Below the pieces are notes generated by a model. It was not told the origin of the DNA. It saw nothing but the letters and a program-made list of their open reading frames with translations, and did no database searches. The position numbers and the translations under genes were made by a program. From Symsagittifera roscoffensis (Eukaryota > Xenacoelomorpha > Acoela > Convolutidae), in the NCBI RefSeq assembly GCF_963678635.1, contig NC_087071.1:7889405-7953404 (forward strand): 64,000 nucleotides of DNA, written 5' to 3'. Numbering within the stretch: the first letter of the stretch is position 1; each line of letters starts with the position of its first letter. Shown here piece by piece: positions 35,435 through 48,178 of this stretch.

Positions 35435-36999
35435 CTAGATAAAAAAAGAGGAAATATAGGTTAGCAAATTTGCATTGCAGGTTTTTTGTTTCTGGGTATC
35501 TACCTTAACCGCTCCTCTAAATTTTTATCGTCACATTGCTTTTTGCCTGAGTTATCAATCATATTGTACGCAAAACGTTTTCGGACTCGTAAGCAAGCGG
35601 ATCATTGATCAAATCTCAGCAAGCATTAAGCATAATTGACCCTTTAGCGAGAGAAAGTTGTATCTTTGCTAGGAAGCATTTTTAGTTCAAACCTAGAATA
35701 TTCGGAAAGATTTGCAAAAAGTTTGTTGCAAGTTTCAGTAGCAAGGATGAAATAGAATTACTAGGCCAATTTGTTAATCAATTATTGTTAAAGCAAAGTT
35801 TGGTGGTTTGAGCAAGCGTTGATCAAATAAAAAGGGATAAGTACAATACTTACCTTAATTTTTTTACCTTAAAAAATATTGCATTTGACTGCTGGCATTT
35901 AAGTTTTTATTTTTACGAGTATGATAAACGAAAGACTGTTTAAAAAAACTGAATGTTTTTTTTTTGTTATCATTACCACTTATTTTTTCTCAGCTTATCC
36001 TCCACATGCTATGCAAAGTTTAAAGGGATGTACTTTGCGTCTCGTACTCTAATGGTTTGATAAAATATGTCAAATCATACTTTGACAGAATATATTTATA
36101 CATGTTCGAAAAATGATAGAAGTGAAAAATCGAAAAAACAGTACGATAATAAAAATTTCAAAAAAAATTTGATAGTGTATTTCTGTTCATGGCAATTTTT
36201 TCGTGATTGTCAAAATAGCTGAAAATTATTTTAACAAACAACGAGTGGGACAAATCAAGGCTCCAGCATTGCTGTAAATCCACAGCAGCAACAACAACAA
36301 ACACAACGCAGCAAAAAAGATGATTATTTGAGTTGCCTATTTTCAATTGGGATTGTTATATTCCGCCGCTTACGCGCGTTTTTAAACTAAAACCGCATAA
36401 ACTAACACATTTCAAATCGACATAATTTTACGAAAAAAGATTGATTGCAGGTAATATTGCGCGTTATTTAACTTAAATCGGATAAACTAGCTATTTTCAA
36501 ACCACCATAATTTTACGAAAAAAGGTTGATTGCAGGTTAATTCTTATTCTAATTAAGAGGCCAAATTTTGTGTTTGTGTATTTTAGTTATTTTTTCTGAT
36601 CTTCTTTTGTTTTTTCGTTTTCTTTAATAATTTCGACAAAATTTTGAGAAATTTTATAACTTGTCTCTGTATTCTAGAGACCTATGCAGACCAAATTGTG
36701 ACCCATTCAGTGCACAGTTTTGCCCTAAAATGTTTTACTCCCCGACAACAATATCTTTCAAAAGGTTTAAAACCAGCCTCAAAATATTGAGATAAAAAGT
36801 CGAAAACTGACTGAATATAAAAATTATCAGCATAAGTCTATTGTTACTTTCTTCGAAAATACGACAAAAATATGTAATTTCCGAGGTGTGTAAATAAAAA
36901 AGTCTGCTACATCAGTTGAAAAAAATATATAAATTTTGACCACCGTATAGACCTACAATAAACAAAAGTTTTCTTTTTCAACTTAATTTTTGCAATTAC
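35435..36999. other. Intron-like stretch with a local tandem duplication
   Basis: It contains the 85-bp tandem duplication at 36374-36541 and a diverged copy of the dispersed repeat near 36700-36840. A possible small exon may be hidden here, since the phases of the flanking exons do not match, but none is clear. Confidence 0.4.
36374..36541. repeat. Two imperfect tandem copies, about 85 bp each
   Basis: Both copies begin GCGCGTT and share CATAATTTTACGAAAAAA plus GTTGATTGCAGGT near their ends. The copies start at 36374 and 36459. Confidence 0.75.
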
Positions 37000-37132
37000 C
37001 TTCCACGTTTCATAACTTTATCGAAATTGAAATGACAATAATCGCCCGGATCCGCCTCCGCAATGAAACTGATGAAGGCTTTCGAACTAGCATGATCTTT
37101 TGATGCAGTCCTGTAGAACACTTGGTCTATAA
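37000..37132 (-). CDS. Probable internal exon of the host gene
   Basis: A 133-bp exon is bounded by a textbook acceptor (TTCTTTTTCGTTTCAG) and a donor (GGAAG, then GTAATT). The reading VIDQVFYRTASKDHASSK, then FISFIAEADPGDYCHFNF is open through the exon. With the preceding exon (ending in phase 1 at 39068) it joins in frame. I do not recognise a domain, but the signals and sequence complexity support coding. Its 3' phase does not match the next exon I found. Confidence 0.5.
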
Positions 37133-39067
37133 CTGAAACGAAAAAGAACCGTATATTTGGTAAAGAGGAGGTTTCTCTAGTATTTATCATTTTCTTAGCT
37201 ACTTAATCGTAATTTAGTCGTAACTACAATGAATCCGGAAAAAAATTTTCCAAAAAACGCCGAAAAGTAAGAATTTTTGAATGATTGTCTTATGATAAAA
37301 AGGTTGCTTCAGAGAGCGAACCAGACTCATCCAAAATTGCAGCGTATATAAATTAAAAAAAAACATTTTTAACACTTCACAAAAATTAACTCATCTCAAA
37401 CTAAATTTTCTTACGAAATAATCTCGGATTGAATTGAACTATTGACACTGCGCAGCCTCAGTTTAGTTTGTATTTTTTTCTTCTTTCAGAGTCTACTTGT
37501 CACAGGAGAATAGGCTTATTAACGAGAAACAAATTTTCTTTTGCCAAAAAGCTTTCTTTTAAATGCGGTTAGACCAAACTACTTATCATAGAGATCCATA
37601 CTATGTAAAAATGCTTCACATGCAATTTCATACAACTCCATATAAAAAATCTTCGTAAGGAATTCACATGATCAATATTTTTCCATACAATGAAATTGTA
37701 TTATAAGCATTTTTACAATCTATGGAATTGTATGACAAGAAAATTTTTTGCATTCCGCGTTCCGATTCCGCCTACATTTTTGTGTTCCGCGTTATATTTG
37801 TACTTCGTTCCGAACATGTGATCAATCCAACGGGTTAAACGGCATTGAATCGGAGATATAACTAGTTATTGCTAGATATAAAGTCAGATAAAACTTGAAA
37901 ATCACACAAAGTTATAGCAAAAAAGCAAGTTTTAATATGATTACGAGGCCTTTGTCTTGATAAACTCAGAAGTTGAAAACCCTGACCTGTTTTTTGGACA
38001 GTTTTAGGTTACATATTATCATCTAAAGGAAAAAAAATTGTCATCTTAGAGAACCTTCAATATGACGCTTGATTCTTTTGTAAAAGAAGAATGTGCATGA
38101 AATATATTTTTTATGCAAAATTTTGAAAACTTGCTTGCAAAAATATTTTGGCAACCGTTTTCTTTTCTTCGTAAAAACGTAAAAATGAAAAAAAACTATT
38201 CCACTGTTTTAATTTTTTTGAATGGAAAAACCTTTATCATTTTTTTTTATAACTCAAAATCGTATGCTTAGCTATTTTTTTTCCAATATAAAAATGAAGG
38301 TTGATGATCATTATCTTCTTATTCAATGCCTAACACCCATTTTGCAAAGAGTTTTGAAACAAAAAATAGTGAAGAAATGGTTCTCAAACTAATTTCAGAA
38401 ATTGTAAAAACATTTTTTTGTTTGGAATTGTATGATACGCATTTTGTTTTATGGAGGTCAACTCGGGATAACTATTTTTATAGTAAACCTCGACGATGCT
38501 TCAATATCATCATGACTATCGTAGATTGTAAACTTTTTTTCTCAACACTTGTCCAAAAAATCTTAGTCCTTCTGGCAGAGTTCTGAGGTTTTCCCCGGTC
38601 GCTTAATTGCTTTTTAACTCGAAATCTATGTAACGTAGGCGTGCATGGGACAAAAAAAGATCTTGATTCCATGGATCCTGAGATATGCTCATTCCCTCAT
38701 AAGTATAAGAAATTGAAGTATAGAACATTTTGAAAGAATATTTAAAAATAAATACCCAAATGTTGAGCTGTGGCTTCTTAGACAAAATCCTCATTACAGT
38801 TTTGCACAAACAAGTAACTTATTGATTTTCTTTGGGACTGTAAAAAAAAATTTCGGATCTAAACAACAATCTCCCGAGTTGCATCTACTAAAAACTCCTC
38901 CATTAACACACTTAATGTAGCGTTAGAACTTTATTTGGATAAAATTAATGTTGTCGGAATCTGATTGGTCAAAAAATCAATTAACCTTGTCATTTTAAAA
39001 CTGTACTCGTTTTTAAAAAGTAGGTTGATAAGTAGATCCAAAAGACAACAAAATTGAATAGACTTAC
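37133..39067. other. Intron-like stretch with a foldback element
   Basis: It contains the inverted-repeat hairpin at 37598-37726 and half-copies of the same sequence near 38.4 kb. No exon is supported. Confidence 0.4.
37598..37726. repeat. Foldback element (inverted repeat hairpin)
   Basis: GTAAAAATGCTT...CAATTTCAT at about 37606-37632 is the near-complement of ATGAAATTG...AAGCATTTTTAC at 37691-37717, with a loop of about 58 bases. The arms resemble those of the hairpins near 50.0 and 50.5 kb, suggesting one MITE-like family. Confidence 0.65.
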
Positions 39068-39180
39068 CGCATGGATCAAGAGGGCACCAGATTTCTCGGC
39101 TCAATTCTCTCTCTTCACACGGATTGTTTTCTGGGTCAGAGAAGCTTTTCGACTTTGGATTGTTAGGTTCAAAAGTTTTC
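39068..39180 (-). CDS. Candidate exon, cysteine-containing
   Basis: The frame ends at a good donor (ATGCG, then GTAAGTC) and reads PENNPCEERELSREIW, then CPLDPCG, with several cysteines as in extracellular domains. It joins in phase with 37000-37132. The upstream limit is uncertain: an in-frame TGA lies about 10 codons further and no acceptor is obvious, so the exon may be truncated or the gene decayed. Confidence 0.35.
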
Positions 39181-42100
39181 GTTCAATACGTGGGATAAAA
39201 TGTCTTCAGAAACTTTTCTTCTAAGCATCCGTTTTAAAGTGTTATTTAACCTGCATGAAATAGTTTAATCATTTTATGTTCAGAGCGAAAAAAGGTGACA
39301 AAAATCAGATCTAAGTGCCTATTGGAAGAGAATTTAATTCAGCTCGAGGAAGTAAGTCAACCTACAGAGACGAAGCGCAAAATTCCCTGGGAGTTTTGAA
39401 GAAAGCTTGATAATTACAAAATTTGAAAAATTTGGATGTAGAAACTACGATTATTTTCTTCAAAATTTGCCGCTTTAGAGCTTTTCTAATAAAATTCTTT
39501 GACTTCATAAACATTTAGGCTTTCTCGTAGCCTAAACATTTAGGCTTTCTCGAAGCTTAATTGTTTGCTACGAGATAGGTTTTAAAAAGAAAGCACTATT
39601 AACTTTTTTTAATGTCTCTGAAAATTGAGAGCATCGACCAAGTGAAGTTATACCTCTTATCATATACGTGCAAAAGCATATGACATAAATAAACAAAACT
39701 GTTGAGCAATTGACTAATTAATAAAATTAATTCACAAAAAAACGCACAGCTTAAAGTTTATTGAAAAACTTTAATAATTTATTGAAAAACTTTTTTTCAA
39801 ATTTCAAGTTTTTGGCCTATTTTTAGTCGTTTTCTAGAGAATTTCTTGACAATTGTACCTGACAATTTTGTACCTGCATATAACTGAAAACTTTGCAAAA
39901 TTAATTTTGGAAAAGTATTTTTTTTTGCAAGGCTTTTTCCTAATTTTGTTTCTAAATGTTTTAAGTTTATATCAATTTTATGAAAAAACTTGCTACTGTT
40001 GAGAACTTTTAAAGTTAGTTGTGTAGGATTAGGTAAGTGTCTTAGAATTCTGATTAAAAGGTTGTATCAGTATCATTTTTGCATTAACTCAATTCGGTTA
40101 AACAAAGTTTTGGAAATTTTTTGACACATCAAAAGTCCATAACTTGTAATTGCTTGCAAGTACAGATTACGTAATAAATTAAGAAATTTTTTTAAAAATT
40201 TTGCTCGATAGAACCCATCCACGATTTTCAAAAGTTTTTTGCAATCTTGATTAAAAGGAATCACCAAAATTATCTCTCTCATCAATGAAAAGCTTAGTAT
40301 ATTTGAAGATTTTGCGTTCGAGAGGTTTAGGTGAAGCAATGTTAAAACCTAGAGCGGGCACGAAACCTTAGGGAATAATTTATTGCTTTAGTAAACACGT
40401 TGTTAAATGATGTTGAAAAAACTTTATGCGAATTTTTAAAATAGGAGGACTCAGTAATTGAAATAGTCGCAAAAGATTCGTACCGTTCCAGTTGACTCAA
40501 AAATTGTTATCGAACCCGTTGAAGACATTTTGGTATCTAAAAAGCAAAAGCGAACAGTCTTCGGTAGATAACGTCTTTCATCGGATCTATTTTTAACCCT
40601 ACATGTGCTAATCATAGGTATCAGAATGATTGGTCTATAGCAATTTGGGTCTGATTTTTTTCTTCTGATTTTATCGATTTTTAATTGATTGGAATGAACA
40701 TAAACAGTTTTCGATTTTATGCCATAAGGGCTTGCGGTGACCGGTCACGCTGTTTTATGACTTAAACATGTTTTCCTATGTGAACAACATAACTTGATTT
40801 TATCTAATATCATAATCATTTTATACTCTCCCACTCATTCAGTGGTGCCAAAAATATACTTCTTTCTAAGGAAAAACATCAAAATTTGGGAAGGCTGAGA
40901 TGTTCTGGAATGACACTTCCCGGCAGTAAAGAAGCAGAGTGGCAATGAACAAGCTTCCCGATAGTCTTCTTAAACAAAGATCAAAATGCAGGAAGAGTCT
41001 ATAGTTGAACTCTGTGTTATCACTGTGTTTTAAATTTTTAGCTCACCGGATACGTGCTGAGTTCAATTTAACATCCATATTTTTCATTTTCATGATATGA
41101 GTAACTACGAGTTAAGAGTTGCCCGATCCATCTCTGATGGATATTAAAGTCTCTTTTAAGCGAAAACATTCTAAAAATGTTTTATGCCCTCCTTTTTTGA
41201 GTACTAACGTGGTCTGGGGATACTGAGACCCAGACTTGTGCTCATCATTAACTAGTTACTAGTTATTTTGTATGTTTCGTCCGCTAGTCTTCAAGCCATA
41301 ACTTTTTTTTTGACCCAAATTACGAAAGACTACGATAAATTGGCTTTGGTATAGACTGTGAAAACACATATGATATAATAGCCAACTGTTTATGGATTAC
41401 ACAAACTCCATGAAATGGAAATTAAATTCTTACCTACTGTGGCGTCTAATATGGTTTGGACCAAATATGAGGTTTGGACCAAAAGCAGAGACCATTTTTA
41501 GCATATTGCTTACCCTCAACTGTCCGGTCAAGCCAACTTAAAAACAATACAAAAAACCCTAAGCCCCTCATGAGTATCACTCATTTTTTGTTCAATTGAT
41601 GTTAAGTTCAATGCTTTAAAAGATTAATGCCTTCTCGGACAAAATTATTCAACAGCACTGAACTTTTAACCAAGTTCATTTATTCAAAATCAGTACTTTC
41701 AGAAGCTGATTGACTCTCAAGACCTCAGCGTTGGATGAATTTTGAACAAATAGATCTGGACAACTTATCAACCGTAAATTGCCACATAACAGTAGAAGTT
41801 TCAGATTGTGCATCTCCTCAATTTTTTTTATTTTAAAAAAATTATTGGAATCTGGTAATTGTAATGCGTTACACTATGAAGTTACCACCTTTGTTTTATT
41901 GATAAGATTGATTGCCTACTTTTTCTAGTTTTGTTTTGCACAAGTTTTGGTTACAAAAAATCAGATTTGTGCTTACACAATTAGCAATACTTAAGGCATT
42001 CGTTTTTTTCCGTTTTCTGCAATGATTTTACAAACCCATAAAATCCTTTTTTCTTTTTGCTAATTGTCAATATATTATTTATACTTTGAATTTTAAGTTC

Positions 42101-43640
42101 AAATCAATTGAGCTTTTACTACTTATTTTCCCCTATAGACCACCCGTACCCAGTGTAGGCTCTTTTCTTGACAGAAATTTTAATTAGACTATCTTCCCAA
42201 GTTTTCTCGTATTTTTTGAACAGATGTGATCATTTATTTTCTTAGCTTTGAAATCAACAGTTTATTTTGTGATAAATGGAAAAAAAATCAAAATTTTTAA
42301 AAATAATTCTTCGAAATGAGTTACAATTCTGTTACATATTTCGTTTTGCGATAAGTAGGGTTGAAATTAGTTGCTCGTACTTTGCATTCGTAGGCGCATA
42401 TTATAGTGCGCATAAAAAACCTTTCAAATGTTCCTAGACTGATTTTGAACCTCAAAACTATAATCTTCCAGTTTTTCCCAGTTCAAACATTTTCTTGTTT
42501 GATTAATTTTCTTGCTTCCACAAAAAACTTTCTGAAGTCTAGAACAGCTAGGTTCCCATTCGCTCAAATATTTGGACCTTCTGAAATAAAAAATTTGGTT
42601 ATAAAACAATAAACTGGTTACTACCAACCAATAACAAGCAAACTATACAAACTACACTAAATTAAATCAATCGCTCAAAATATACTCGATAAATATATGA
42701 AAAAATAGTGAACTCTTCTTGTTTCTGCTTTTGCTATACTTTGTATGAAGTTTATCTTTCAAAAATTATTATTAACTATTGGTAATTTCAACCCACGAAA
42801 AAGCAAGTATCAAGATTGTTTCGTTCAGAAATTTTTCGTTTTTTTTTATACCATACAACGTTTTCAAAACATAGCACAAAACTTTCAGAGGGCTTTTTGC
42901 AGCTGGAATTCAGTGTCCAATATTGCTTAAGCGATATACTGACAAAAATATTTTTTTTTGGCGTGCTAAAATACGATTGATTTCTAATTTGTCTATGCTG
43001 TAGTCATTTCCTTACAATATCCTGTGTCCATTTTTTAGCAAACGTTTTCATAAAACTAAAAAAAACTTTAAATATCGTTACCTAAACTCAAGCTAATTCC
43101 GGTTGTCTTAGTTTATCGTTAATTGTGCTGATTTATTTTTGTCTTTGGCCAAGTTCTGCTAGCTTGAGAACGGTAAAACCAGTTGTTCTCCCAAGGTTCA
43201 CAAAATTGTTGAAACCGCGAATAAGCGCATAATATATATGTATAATGATAGCCCAAAAAAGTTTTAAGTTATAAAACCTTGAGTTATAAATTCACGAATT
43301 TTATCCAGTTACTTTTTAAACAACCGTTCTTAAATTTTGAAAAAATTAAGTTTAACACCTCGAGAAACTCACACTGTTTTTCCACTGAAATCCGAGATAT
43401 CTGTGTGCCTGATTGCAAATTGAATCTAGCAGCATCAATTAAGGCAAAATTTCGGAAAAAATCATTTCCATTTATGGTTTTGCTGTTTTCTTCTTCCATT
43501 TTCAAAATTTCTGGAAAGAAATTTCAGCGCAGCATGCTTTGAGCTAACCGGTTATCGACACAAAATGACGCTTACTCACCACGAGGAGCAACTTTTATTG
43601 AAAGTCAGCTATACATTTTGGTACGAAAAACCGTGGAGAA
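39181..43640. other. Non-coding stretch, intron-like
   Basis: No exon is supported. A 25-bp period duplication (TAAACATTTAGGCTTTCTCG at 39508-39527 and 39533-39552) is the only clear structure. The many open frames of 60-90 codons are low-complexity AT-rich sequence. Confidence 0.45.
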
Positions 43641-43959
43641 GGTCTAAATCTTCCCAGCCAACAAATAAAGTTCGGTTAACTTCCATTGTTCAAGTTTTAT
43701 AGTGACGTTATCTGATAAGCGTTCCAAAATTGTCATCTTTTCTGAACTGGCTCAACATTTATACCATCAAGTTCAAATAACATTGTCATGCATTTCAATT
43801 GAAGTTTTAAACAGACAAAATTGTTGACGGCTTTAACAAAAATATTAAAATTTAACCTATCAGAAAGGTTTGCTGCAGCGTCTTGAACAAATTTGAAATA
43901 GACCTGGAAAAATTGTTTTCTTTCCGGGAAAATCAAAAAAGAATCGTGTTGGAAAAAGA

Positions 43960-44815
43960 ATTTGTTTTCGTTTAATTTTGATCTCGTTTGTTGTAAGCCG
44001 CATCTGTGTTGCTCGTATGTAGACTGCAAACATTTGCGTACCGGAAAAATAATGGGAGTGTTTTTGAACAATTGAAAACTCAAAAGTGACCTTACCATCC
44101 TTGAAAAACAAAAAAAGGGTCTAATGTACAAAATGGCCCAAAATCATTTTTATTATATCTGAGATAAATTGTATGCGGACGGATCTGATTGGCTAATATT
44201 AGCCAATCGAATTCAACCAATATGTTCAAGCAATTCAATCAAAACTTCCACCAGATAAAATTATTAACCGATAAAATCAAAATGTAAATCTTTGACTTAT
44301 AAAAAAACTATGTCCAAATAACATGGTCCTGTGTTTCTAGTAATGTGTTGGAAAAGTTGTTTTGTTCCGGGTAACGTTGGTCTCGTTTGTTCGAAGCCGC
44401 ATCTGTGTTGCTCGTATGTAGACTGCGTACCATAAGTTAAAGGGAAACAGACATCCTTCCATACCGTGTATACTAAGGAATGACGGTAAAATGGCATCCT
44501 GCGTATCTAACCTGCGCTAGAGTTCAAAAAGTTCTCAAAAACTAATGAAAATTTTCTTAACATTTCCAAACTCAAAAATGACACATACCATTAAGGGAAA
44601 TTAAAAAGGGTGTTTTGCACAAAATGGCCCAAAATCAATACTAATATTTCTTTAGATAAGGTTTATGCGCACGAAGCTGATTGGCTAGTTTTAGCCAATC
44701 AAAGTCAACCAACATGGTCAAGCAATTCAATCAAAACTTCCAGCAGATAACAATATTAACCGATAATATCTAAAATTGTTATTTTTGTCTAATAAGATAA
44801 CTATGTTCAAATCAG
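43960..44815. repeat. Diverged tandem duplication, about 490-bp offset and less
   Basis: Blocks at about 43975-44045 and 44365-44435 share GCCGCATCTGTGTTGCTCG. Blocks at about 44110-44310 and 44605-44815 share AAATGGCCCAAAATCA and AAGCAATTCAATCAAAACTT. Each larger block has a palindrome around GATTGGCTA...TAGCCAATC, at about 44188-44209 and 44680-44701. In the first block it is a perfect 22-bp palindrome. Confidence 0.75.
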
Positions 44816-46434
44816 ATGGTAAGTTTTTCTCAGTCGAGAAAATTTGGAAACAAAAGATTAAAAAGTGTTAGAATTTTGGCCATGCCGGCCGAAAATTTTA
44901 TCTGCTTGAATTTTCAATTGAAATGCAGGACCATCCAGTTATTGAACAATGGAACAGTTCTGTTCTTGTCAAGAAGCTCGTTACTCCTTAACAGAATAGA
45001 ATATTGATTGAGGTGATAAGAAGAGAGAGATGGATGATATGAGACGGGAATACATAAAAGAGGAAGGATACAAAACTGAAGAAATGTGGGAGTGTGAGTA
45101 GTGGGAAAGTTTCAAAACCAATGACAAGATCAAAAATCATGACAGAACCCATTTTCCCTATATTTGGAATAAGAACAATGGAATAATGGAAGATTAGTCA
45201 TTTGCTGGGAAGATTGTAGACCTTCTGCACAGTTTTCCTCTCAAAATACTCCGCTGAATTTCATTAACAATTGCTTTTCATAATGGGCAGGCTTTTGTAG
45301 TGTCGACAATTGGTTAGCCAAAATTGTGCTGCGCTGAAAAATCTTTTCACAACATTTGACGTTGGAAGCAGAAATATGCAACAAGCACTAACGAAGCTGC
45401 TTTTTTCCGACATTTTGCCAGAGTCGTGGCTGCTAGATTTATTTTGCAATTAGTCACACCAAATTTCTTGAGGTGTCATATCTATTTAGGTATTGTTGAA
45501 TGTGTGTATCTAATAAGATTATTCAAGTATGATACTTTAAGAGAAGCGAGCGCTGAAAAATTGCAATTGTTTTTGTGAAAGAGTTTGTCGTATTGTCACA
45601 GAAGGACTGGTTAACTACAATTAGGTGGTGAGGGGTTGGCGGGTGTACGAGAAAAAGGGCAAACCTTAAGGGAGGTTGTATGGGGGGGCGGGGTTAGTGA
45701 ACGTTGTAGGGTGGGCAATGTAACCGATTTTCATTTTGAGAAAGCTCAGATTTAGAAATCGAACAGGCCCTACACTCATTTCGCAAGTTTTTGCATTAAT
45801 CATTTTGTGCAAAATTTTGCTCGACTCGAAAAAAGTAAAAAGAAAAAAAAATCAATTTTTTTTTTATTTTAATTGGATTTTAATCAATTTGAATTTGAAA
45901 AAAAAATAAGGGATTATAATTAAATTCTGATTTCATTTCGTTGTATGGGAGCAACAATGAAAACGATTATATTGATATCCATGGATTTTATATTGATTAT
46001 TGATTATTGATGGGGAGGTAAGAATTTAAAAAGACAAGTGATAACAAGTCAATTTTTTGCTGTAGCTAAATCGAAAACTCAGTTTAGCGATTGCAACGCT
46101 CTAGTTTTATAAATTTATTTTCAAATTTTTGGAAAATCTAGTCTCTATCTCTTAAAAATCTAGAATAATTCAGCATAATACAATTCAAGTTAATCTAATA
46201 TAATCTAGTATAAATGATGAAGTTCATTTCTGCTTTATCTGATTAAAAATTGATTGAGAATCCATTAAAATCGATTATTCGAAAAGTTTGCAGAGACAGA
46301 ACAAAAAAAATCATAACAAGCAATTATCATCCGTGGAAACTCTTCGCGGGGAGCTATAAGCATTTTCAGATCAGGTTTGGTGCGGCTGATTTCAATCTAA
46401 TGAGTCAATAGATTGACAAAATTGATTAACTTAC
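44816..46434. other. Non-coding stretch with a G-rich segment
   Basis: Nothing coding is supported. A G-rich tract at about 45640-45715 on the plus strand contains runs such as GGGGGGGCGGGG and could form a quadruplex. Otherwise it is AT-rich intron-like sequence. Confidence 0.45.
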
Positions 46435-46516
46435 TGGCATATATATGAGTTCGTTTCAGATACAAAATTGCAGAACGACCCATTCTCACAAAATTGTCCA
46501 TCATGACAACTTTCTC
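46435..46516 (-). CDS. EGF-like domain exon
   Basis: An 82-bp exon lies between acceptor TTGATTTTTAG and donor GTAAGTT. The reading ESCHDGQFCENGSFCNFV, then SETNSYICQ has the EGF spacing of its first four cysteines (C-x5-C-x5-C-x10-C) with the typical N-G-S-F-C. EGF modules are found in secreted or membrane-anchored extracellular proteins. It joins in phase with the exon at 51130-51188, which ends with another EGF C-terminus. The remaining Cys pair should be in the next exon, which I have not found. Confidence 0.65.
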
Positions 46517-48178
46517 CTAAAAATCAAGAAAAAATTTATTTTTTATACAATTAAGTTTCTGTGGTGTTTTTATACTTTATTTGAAAAAACAAGTAATTTG
46601 GCATTTTTTTCATAAGAAACTGAAAAGGGGAATAGTTTCATAAACTACCGTTGTTGAGGTGTTGCTAATATATGTCAGAAATTAAAGTAAAGTTTCACAA
46701 TTCAGGAGCTAGAACACTAAGAGCAATGTTTGCTCCGAATGCAAAAGTTGCGTAAAATTTTTTATCCACATAAAAGTTTTAAGAACTGTGTTGATATCAA
46801 TCAAAATTTGAGCGGTTTATTGTTCCGACTTTCGATACGAAAATAACGGAATATTTGTGCTCGGAGTGGGTTTTTTTCTTCAGACAAATTTTGACTTTTT
46901 AACTGCCATTTTTGACGGATTTTTTTTACAAAAGGTATTGTTGTCCTGAGCTCAAATTTGAAAAAAAATTTAACTTATGATCAATTTTTTTGTAAAGTTA
47001 TGGGGGTTTAAAGATTGCCATTTTTGCCAATTTGGGACAATTAACGCGCGATATCTTTCGCGCTATTAACGCGTCAGCGGAGAGTTAATCCGTCTTAGAA
47101 ATCGTTCCAAATTGGTTGAAAGAAGCTCGTTTGCCAAAATTGATTTGTTACAAGGAGCGAAATCTATCCTTTTGTGCAATAAATGGCGTGTGGGGGGGGG
47201 GGGGGGGTTGATTTTTAATAAAATTTTGAATTTTTAGAAAAAAAAACTTTCATTTTTTTTATTACATTTAATTTTTTAATGTTATTGCTGCTCCATAAAC
47301 CTTAAAAGGCAGTCGGAACGTTCAGAGCTTCGCCCTGATACGAGCAGTCTTGTTTTTGTTGTGTTTTCATTTCATGTGTACAGCGCAAAAATATCAGAGA
47401 TGTTTCAACCATTCGAAACTGATTTCTTCTGCCGAATTGGCCTGGTTGTTCTTATAGCTGACGCAAAACGATTGTACAAAATTCGAAAAAAATTGAGAAT
47501 CAAATTTTTTTTCAGGAAATCGGATTATCCGAAAAAAATATGTAAATTGTTTATTTCTTTTTCTGAATTTGTCAGAAATTTACATTAGATTGCCTTTTCC
47601 AAGGAAGAAAACAGCAATGAATGAGTGGGCGTTGTGTTTCTCCAACCAGAAAGCTGTTCAGTAAAGCTAACAAAAAGTCGATAGTACAAAGTGTTTCTCA
47701 TTTTAAGAAAGTATTCCTCCCATAGCATACAACCGAAGTGAAGTAAACACTTTTCGAAAGAAAATCCCTAGTAGCCAGCAAGTTAGTTTTGCAACAGAGA
47801 AAAATTTCGAAGTTTTAAACGCTGGGAATGAAGCAGCTCAAAGAGAGTCAGTCTTCCTCGAACACCGGAAGCCAAACTTTACCCCGGGCGGTAAGAAGCA
47901 AGTTAAGTCATTGGAATGTTAGTTAATTAAACTTCACTCGATTTTGAAGAGAAATTGGGCCTATTAATCGCAAAAATGAGTTGGAGATATTTAGATTACA
48001 AGAAGAAGATAGTTAAAAAAATTGTTCAGAGGGGAGCCAAATTAAATGTCAGGATTTGTAGGGACGACTAGTTCCCCAACGAAGATTGAAGCTCAAATTG
48101 ACCAAAATGATAAAACAGGACAAACAGCCTTTCCTTAGGATGAACATTTAGTACATCCTAAGGACATCCAATTCTGTC
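46517..48178. other. Intron-like stretch containing a dispersed repeat copy
   Basis: Copy 2 of the dispersed palindrome-rich repeat occupies 46808-47352. From 47640 onward the base composition becomes less AT-rich, leading into the integrase relic on the plus strand. Confidence 0.45.
46808..47352. repeat. Dispersed palindrome-rich repeat, copy 2 (inverted)
   Basis: This is the reverse-complement match of 34207-34752. It contains a run of 16 G at 47192-47207 where the other copy has the complement CACCCACAC, so the homopolymer arose by slippage in this copy or is a sequencing artefact. Confidence 0.75.

Noticed and set aside
37055-37085. CTGATGA near 37060 as a hammerhead ribozyme core
   Set aside because: The GAAA after stem II and the matching stems I and III are absent; the sequence lies inside a spliced exon.
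38326-38586. An 86-codon plus-strand frame as a host exon
   Set aside because: No splice signals in useful positions, overlaps a foldback half-copy, and the amino-acid composition is that of AT-rich non-coding DNA.
43733-44131. A 132-codon minus-strand frame as a gene
   Set aside because: It spans part of the tandem-duplicated non-coding blocks, has no domain, and the paralogous block at 44.4 kb does not keep the frame.
8748-45720. CRISPR array
   Set aside because: Local direct repeats are two-copy duplications without regularly spaced unique spacers, and the sequence is eukaryotic.
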